In this document: positions 58,593 through 64,000 of the stretch, one piece after another
Layout: each line of letters begins with the position of its first letter
Position numbering within the stretch: position 1 is the first letter of the stretch
Source of the DNA: Eudorina sp. 2006-703-Eu-15
Lineage: Eukaryota > Chlorophyta > Chlorophyceae > Chlamydomonadales > Volvocaceae
NCBI GenBank assembly: GCA_003117195.1
Contig: BDSI01000015.1
Location: 435,001 to 499,000, forward strand
Direction: 5' to 3'
DNA: 64,000 nucleotides
Notes under the pieces: generated by a model
What the model saw: the letters and a program-made list of their open reading frames with translations, nothing else
What the model was told of the DNA's origin: nothing
The model's database searches: none
Program-made: the position numbers and the translations under genes

Positions 58593-61319
58593 GGATAACG
58601 ACATCCTTTCAACCTCCGGGAAGACCGCCCGCCCGCCCGCCCGTTGGCCCCCCTTCTCCAGGCCGCGTCCCCTCCCCCTTTTTCCCGGCTCCAGCCGTCG
58701 CGCCACACCGCACGCCTCACCTTCCGCTTCTGCATCTCCGACAGCTTGGCGTTCAGGCCCGCCAGCTTGGCCTCCACGTTGGCCAGCTCCGCCTTCTTCT
58801 CGTTCAGACCCACCATCAGCTCACTGTACTCCGCCTCCGCCTCCGCCAGCTTGGCCTTCTTGGGCGCCACCACCTTCGCCACCCTGTCGTACGCCTCCAT
58901 GGCGCGCACCCAGCAGCACAGGCCGTACGCCGCCGCCGAGGCCTTCTTGACGACCGCGGGGTCAAAGTCGTCCATGTCCAGGTAGGGCCGGATGGCGGCG
59001 ATGATGGGGGGCGGGATGTTGTCCTTGTCGTACTGCCGGAGCGTGTCGAGGAACTTGGTGTCGGCCAGCAGGCCCTGTGTGGGAGGTACGGCAAGGGCAA
59101 ACCCCGGACATGCCCATCAGACAAATGAAAGTGAAACGAAAGTGAAGTGAACGTGTGAAGTGAACGTGAAGTGAACTGGACAAAGGGAGGCATGATGAAG
59201 TGGGCCGATGTAAGCAAGGAAGGCGGTCGGGCAGTCGGCGAAGGATCGTGTGTGGCGGGGTCGCGGCTACTGATTCGAAAACCGCTGCTCCGCGCCTTCC
59301 CCCGCAACGACGCACCTGCGACGGCCCCCAGTAGTCGTTGATCTTGCGTGCCGGGTTGGCTGGATCGTTGACCTGCAGGAGGGAGGGGCCCGGGGAGGGA
59401 GACGCGGCGGGGAGGAGGGGTCTGGGCATCAGCACCGAGATGGATCCCCAAGTCAAAAATCATGGGGAGAACACCCATATGCCCAGGTACGCAGACGCCT
59501 GCACCGACACAATCCGTGTCATCATCACGGCGGGGAGCCACGGGGCCGAGCGGGGACAGGACATGACTTGAAATGGGTATTTTATACGGTATGTATGCAT
59601 TGGAAATTTTGTGTTTTCATTATGGTATGAATTATGGTATGAATACATTTGGGGTGTCACGACCGTCGTGTGTCCTCCCGCCGGCCAGCCTGGAACGAAC
59701 GGCGCGCGGCGCGTCACTTCAGCACGCCCTTCCCTATTCCCCAACCACACACCGACCGACCGACGCCAGCCAGCCAGCCAGCCAGCCGCACCTTGTTGGG
59801 TTTGATGCTCAGCATCTGGCAGACCGCCTCCATGACTACCTTGACGGCCTTGGGCGGGTTCTTCATGGCCTTGACCTCGGTGATGTCCGCCTTGGTCAGC
59901 GTGTCCAGGGCCTGGCGGAGAGCAGCGCGGGGCGGGGCGAGGGCGGGGAGAGTTTAAATGATGACTGCCCGGAAGTGTCCAGCCCGGCGGGATGGGTGCG
60001 GCTTCGCTGTCGTGTTACTGGTACGAGCGGGGCAGGTGGGAGTATGGGATCGATTCAGTTGGCATGGGTTCTGTATGTTCGGGCACGGCAAGGGAGGCGT
60101 CCGTGCAGGGGTCCATGCACGCAGGTAGGCACAGCGGCAGCGCGGGACAAAAAGGCAAACTCCAAAGCAGACACCAAAGCAGATTCAACAGCGGAGAACA
60201 GCGCCGTTTCAATCCCTAATTTTTTCAATGCGCCACACAGATCCCGTCCCCCGGACCTCCGGACCCGCCACCGCCAGGCTCCCTGGCGCCTGAATCCTGT
60301 GTCCAGGCCCTCCCCCTCCCTTGCCTTGAGCGCCGACTCCAGCAGCGGCAGCGCCACCGCCAGGTCCGCCTCGCACTCGTCCTTGATGGCCTTGGCGGAG
60401 GCGGCCTTCTCGTTGGCCACCGCCTCCTCGCCCACCACCACCACCTTCTTCGCCTCCGCCTCCTGGGTCTGCCGGTCCACGATCTGTATTTGCGTGTGTG
60501 AGTGTGGGTGTGGGTGTGGGTGTGGGTGTGGGTGTGGGTGTGGGTGTGGGTGTGGGTGTGGGTGTGGGTGTGGGTGTGGGTGTGGGTGTGGGTGTGGGTG
60601 TGGGTGTGGGTGTGGGTGTGGGTGTCGGTGTGGGTGTGGGTGTGGGCGGGGGGGTTGTTGGGAGGCGACAGGGGCCCAGGACGTCAAGGAGGTCAGGGAA
60701 CGGCCAGGACATAAATTCGCCTCAGAAGGGGGCAGCCGTAAGGCTGTAAGGTCAGGACGCCAGGACATAAATTCGCCTCAGAAGGGGGCAGCCGTAAGGC
60801 TGTAAGGTCAGGACGCCAGGACATAACTTCGCCGCAGAAGAGTCAACGTCGGCAAGCGAATGTGGTGTGGACCCAACAGGACCCGAGCTTGCTTGGAGGG
60901 CGCCCCGTGATGGCGCCACCCGCCCCCCACCGCACCGCACCGCACCTTGAGCGTCTCCTCCACGGCCTTGCCCGTCTCGATGAGCTTGGGCTGCAGCGCG
61001 ATCAGCTCCTCCTTCATGACCCCGATGTCGTGCTCCGCCGACAGCAGCTTCTCAAGACCCACCTCGTAACGCCGCTTCAGGCCGTGGACCTGGGGGACGT
61101 CAGGCAAGCAGGCAGGCAGGTAGGGTGAGGAGGTGAGGAGGAGGGAATCAAGCAGGGTAGAAGGAGGTTGCTTGTAATGAGCTGTACTGTAGAGGGCATG
61201 GGGACCTGCTATCGTAGGAGTACGGCCCCTCACCATCACCGCCGCGATATCGTTGCGTGCAGCGTACATACGTCGCTGAGTACGGTACGGTACGCCAGAG
61301 GCATGATCGTGCTTTCTCA

Positions 61320-61359
<40 letters not shown>

Positions 61360-63801
61360 ATGGCTGGCTGGATGGCTGGCTGGATGGCTGCGCACGTTGG
61401 TACACATGCATACTCGCGCACACAATGAGTCTACTTGCGCAACACATGAGCATCACCGCCATCGGAGTCACACCGCCCTCGAAGTCGCAGCCGGCACGCG
61501 CCTGCTTGCGCTTGTTGGACAGCAGCTCCTTGTAGGTCTGGATGAGCTCCAGGTAGGAGGTGGGGGTGGTGTAGTAGTGGCGGCCCAGGTCGGCCTTGAA
61601 ATCCTCTGCCAGGTGCCGTACAGTCAGGTGGAACTCCATGCACATGTCCTCCACGGCGTTGCGCGTCTCGGCGCTGTCCATCTCCACCGAGTGGAGGAAC
61701 CTGGCGGGATGCATGGATGAACGTCAGTTGGGGGACGGAAGTGGAGGTGGCGGTGGCGACGGAGGTGGCAGTGGCAGGGTCTGTCATCGTATGGCGATGG
61801 TGGCAGAGAGGCGGAGTGGCAGAAAGACAGGGGACCTACCGTAGCAGAGCGATTTCAGGCCCTGCGCCGATGCGACGAGGGCCAACGCTTGCTGGCCCCC
61901 CGCGTGCTCCAAACAATATCGCGAACCGTCCCCCTGCCCAAATGGTCCTGTACTGCCCGCGCCCCCTTACCCCCCCCCGTCACATCACCATCCTCCCTTC
62001 CCCTCACAGCGGCAGGCTCCCCTCCTCCGTGCCCCAAGCGGCAGTGCGGTGTCGAGCCCGTCATCCGTCATCCGTAAGTTACGGATGACGGACCGTATCC
62101 TCAACCCCAAGCCCGTGTCCCCTGCCCACGCGCAGCAGGGCAACGTCGCCTCGGTTCGGTACCCCCTATCCTATCCGTATAACAGAACCCCGACATCCGT
62201 AACCGATCCCCATCGCGCCGCGGCCGCCGCCGCCGCCGCCGCAGTGCACCCACTTGTTGGCCACGCTCTTGAGCGCGTCGCTGGGCCACACGGAGAACCA
62301 GTCGATGGTGGTGCAGTTGACCAGCGAGGGGAACTTGCGCAGGCGCTCCCGGAAGGCGCCGCCCACGGGGCTCATGGCCAGCACCAGGTGCAAGTTGGCG
62401 CGGCAGGCGTCCACGAAGAAGGTGTAGAGGCTGGCGGGCGTGAGCGGCTTGCCAGCGCGCTTGGCCCGCGGGGTGACCTGTTCCATGATGGACACCAACT
62501 CGTCCTTGGGGAACAGGTTGGGCACCTCGCCGGTGTTGAGGATGTTGTTGATGTCCTCCAGGAACGACTCGTCCTGGCGGGTTGGGAGGGCGGGTGGGGA
62601 GGGCGGGTTGGGAGGGTGCGAGCGGAGGGGGTGAGGGCGCTGGTGTGGCTCGGAGGGGCCATCCGCATGCCTGCTTGTCATCTGCCTTGCCCGCCCACTT
62701 GCCTGCTGCCAAAACATGTACGGAGTCACGCGGCACATGCACGCGTACAGATTCCGCTACAGAATCAAACCCCTTCTCAAACTTGACAACAGCAGCTTCA
62801 ACAGCAGCTTCAACAGCAGCTTCAACATCACCCTCAGTGACGACCCCAGATCTCACGCGCCCGATTCGAGCCAAGTGATGTAACACATTCTTTTCGTATC
62901 CGCAATAAAGTGGACCCGAACGTCGCCGACCGACCGGCCCGCTTGGCCTACCCCGCCCGCACCTTGAGCTGCGTGTCCGAGAACAGGAACACGGTGGGCT
63001 GCGCCGCGCCGCCCGCCTGGCGCAGCACCCGCTTCAGGTCGTCCCGCCACTCCACCACCGTGTAGCTCTTGGAGATCTCGATGGTGAACATGCGGTAGTC
63101 GGCCATGAAGGTGGCGATGCGCGTCAGCGACTGCCGGCCGCTGCCGCCCACGCCCACCAGCAGCGCGTTGCCGTAGGGCTGCTTGATGATCCGCGAGATG
63201 CGGCAGATATGCTCCGCGGCGAAGAGGAAGAGCACCAGGTCCATGCGCGACTTGGACTGGGCGTTGTAGTCGGCCAGGTAGTCCTGTGTTGTGTTGGGGA
63301 TGCGGGGGGGGGGGCGGGTGTACCCGGCAGAGGCGGGTGGTGTACTGGTTTTTTTGTGTATTTCGAGGAGAAGGACTGGGGCCGCAGCAGTCGTCTGGCA
63401 GCAGCGCCGCGCCCGGGGCGGACGCCATCGCAGTCAAGTAACCACCACACTACCTATGTACCTAACGCCGCAGGCAACCTGCCCAACAAGCCTGTCCCAA
63501 CGCCACAGGCAAGCAGCCCCTCCCAACGCCACAGGCATCAGACCTTACCCGACCCCTTAGGCCAGCCCTTCAAGCCCGCGCTAGCCAGCCCACCTGCACC
63601 ACCGACAGCAGCTTGGGCAGGTCGGTGACCTCCTCGTACTTGGCGGGGTCCGCCCCGGGGACCTGGAAGTCGCAGTAGAGCAGGTTGCGCAGCACCGACA
63701 CGTCGCCCTTGGCCAGGCCGCTGCCGGGCGGCGGCTCGAACACGTTGTCGAACTTGAGGCCCAGCAGCTTGTTCACGCAGTCCTTGAGCAGCACGCAGTA
63801 C
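47019..63801 (-). CDS. Axonemal dynein heavy chain, C-terminal 1,803 residues (5' half outside window)
   Basis: Twenty-six exons in consistent phase: 63594-63801, 62963-63283, 62254-62573, 61502-61700, 60946-61089, 60325-60483, 59792-59911, 59316-59372, 58721-59074, 57126-57224, 56751-56920, 56362-56548, 55742-55941, 55113-55371, 54554-54745, 53972-54175, 53240-53514, 52651-52759, 51999-52133, 51247-51471, 50614-50748, 49674-50324, 48960-49038, 48111-48490, 47602-47781, 47019-47069. Coding length after the first split base is 5,412 nt, exactly 1,804 codons with the TAG. Full heavy chains have about 4,000-4,600 residues, so somewhat over half is missing. The motor uses ATP to slide outer doublet microtubules in flagella. 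Sequence style (NDYWGPS in the stalk head, [21 protein letters not shown] end) is most like single-headed inner-arm chains (DNAH3/7/12-type), but the paralogue cannot be fixed from memory. Confidence 0.97.
49070..49390. repeat. (GGGA)n purine tract, about 320 bp
   Basis: Almost pure ggga/ggag repeats inside dynein intron 49039-49673. In the transcript (minus strand) it reads as a CU-rich tract. Long open frames on both strands here are repeat artefacts. Confidence 0.99.
50380..50440. repeat. Dispersed repeat block in dynein intron
   Basis: Shares cgatgacccgcggg, gtccgctgtaacatcctt and ataataatgat with 45190-45270. It lies in intron 50325-50613. Confidence 0.75.
53240..57224 (-). other. Dynein: AAA5 and AAA6
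   Basis: [20 protein letters not shown] (57126-57224) enters AAA5; then [117 protein letters not shown] and FLLTGG. All exon joins are phase-consistent. Confidence 0.94.
57225..58720. other. Largest dynein intron, bounded internally by (AC)n runs
   Basis: 1,496 nt, several times the usual intron size here. (AC)n runs occur at about 57330-57350, 58495-58514 and 58560-58590. The interior differs in style (CT-rich, Pro/Cys-coding runs near 57660-57780), suggesting an inserted element. No termini or coding motifs were recognised. Confidence 0.5.
60498..60645. repeat. (TGTGGG)n minisatellite
   Basis: About 24 hexamer units with one variant (gtgtcg), in dynein intron 60484-60945 next to the acceptor of exon 60325-60483. 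Not the TTTTAGGG telomere repeat of volvocines. Confidence 0.99.
60703..60838. repeat. 56-bp tandem repeat, about 2.4 copies
   Basis: The unit starting gccaggacataaattcgcc begins near 60703, 60759 and 60815, in the same dynein intron. Confidence 0.95.
61320..61390. repeat. (CTGG)n microsatellite
   Basis: ctgg/atgg tetramer tract in dynein intron 61090-61501. Confidence 0.97.
62254..63801 (-). other. Dynein: end of AAA3 and AAA4
   Basis: Exon 63594-63801 holds the AAA3-AAA4 link ([19 protein letters not shown]). Exon 62963-63283 contains the AAA4 Walker [11 protein letters not shown] (about residues 113-122 of the window protein) and a Walker-B-like TVFLFSD. Exon 62254-62573 carries [20 protein letters not shown] and VNCTTIDWF. 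The donor after residues VANK is AA|gtgggt, chosen because it restores ANKFLHS in phase. Confidence 0.95.
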
Positions 63802-64000
63802 CTGGAAGGGGCAGGTGGTATGGAACAGCCGGTGGGGGAGGGGAAGTGTCAAGCGAAAAACACGGGAGGACAGACGGGGTGGAACCGGGTTTCGCTGCCT
63901 TACAACCCTTATTTGGCGGTGGTGCGGGAGGAAACCGGGTGTGAAGCGCGGCTGTGGAGGTGGCGGGCGGGGTATGGCGGTGGTATGGGAGTGGTGTGGC

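Larger units (their letters stand above)
58721..61700 (-). other. Dynein: stalk coiled coil and microtubule-binding head
   Basis: CC1 side: [20 protein letters not shown] (60946-61089) and [20 protein letters not shown] (60325-60483). Head: [37 protein letters not shown] and [22 protein letters not shown]2 side: [20 protein letters not shown] followed by Ala/Glu/Lys heptads (58721-59074). Two introns here, 61501 downward and 60324 downward, start with GC. Confidence 0.94.

Noticed and set aside
60498..60645. Interstitial telomere repeat
   Set aside because: The unit is TGTGGG, not the TTTTAGGG or TTTAGGG type of green algae.
60055..60768. ORFs with long (PT)n, (PH)n or (VG)n tracts
   Set aside because: Translation of the TGTGGG minisatellite; only the dynein exon 60325-60483 inside it is real.

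Overview
The window is nuclear DNA of a flagellated green alga, most probably a volvocine (Chlamydomonas/Volvox-type) species. The evidence is GC-rich coding exons split by many short GT-AG introns, TGTAA polyadenylation signals, an axonemal dynein heavy chain, a plant/algal-type prolyl 4-hydroxylase, algal receptor-like kinases with a Pro-rich or Gly-rich stem, and algal retroelement and transposase debris. No prokaryotic features, rRNA, tRNA or CRISPR arrays were seen.

Left end (1-9 kb, minus strand): a secretory prolyl 4-hydroxylase starts at 3675 and runs off the left edge (nine exons found). Upstream of it lies a receptor-like membrane protein (5996-8883) whose short cytosolic tail ends without a kinase.

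Middle left (9-19 kb): a five-exon transposase-like gene (9893-15885, plus) carries spectacular in-frame 60-bp and 240-bp repeat arrays and is disrupted by a 35-bp tandem duplication. It is followed by a 190-bp satellite-like array and a frameshifted RNase H fragment of a non-LTR retroelement.

Centre (19.9-32.9 kb, minus): a full receptor-like protein kinase gene of the TKL type, with signal peptide, NxS/T-rich ectodomain, one membrane segment, a long cytosolic linker and a complete kinase domain in nine exons, one of only 18 nt. A 680-bp hAT-type MITE with a perfect 8-bp target duplication sits in one intron. Its first exon is paralogous to that of the kinase-less gene at 6-9 kb.

Right of centre (33-47 kb): a repeat-rich stretch with a broken Ty3/gypsy pol remnant (integrase plus PHD-like finger), two LTR-like segments, a foldback element, a 411-bp tandem duplication carrying a duplicated C-terminal peptide, and a second hAT MITE (250 bp). 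No host gene was recognised in 42.8-47.0 kb.

Right end (47.0-63.8 kb, minus): the 3' portion of an axonemal dynein heavy chain gene. I traced 26 consecutive exons whose phases all agree; together they encode the last 1,803 residues, from just before AAA4 through the stalk, AAA5, AAA6 and the C-terminal domain to a TAG at 47019. The 5' half lies beyond the right edge. Its introns are full of micro- and minisatellites. Dynein drives flagellar beating and the hydroxylase modifies Hyp-rich wall or secreted proteins; no functional linkage between neighbours is implied.
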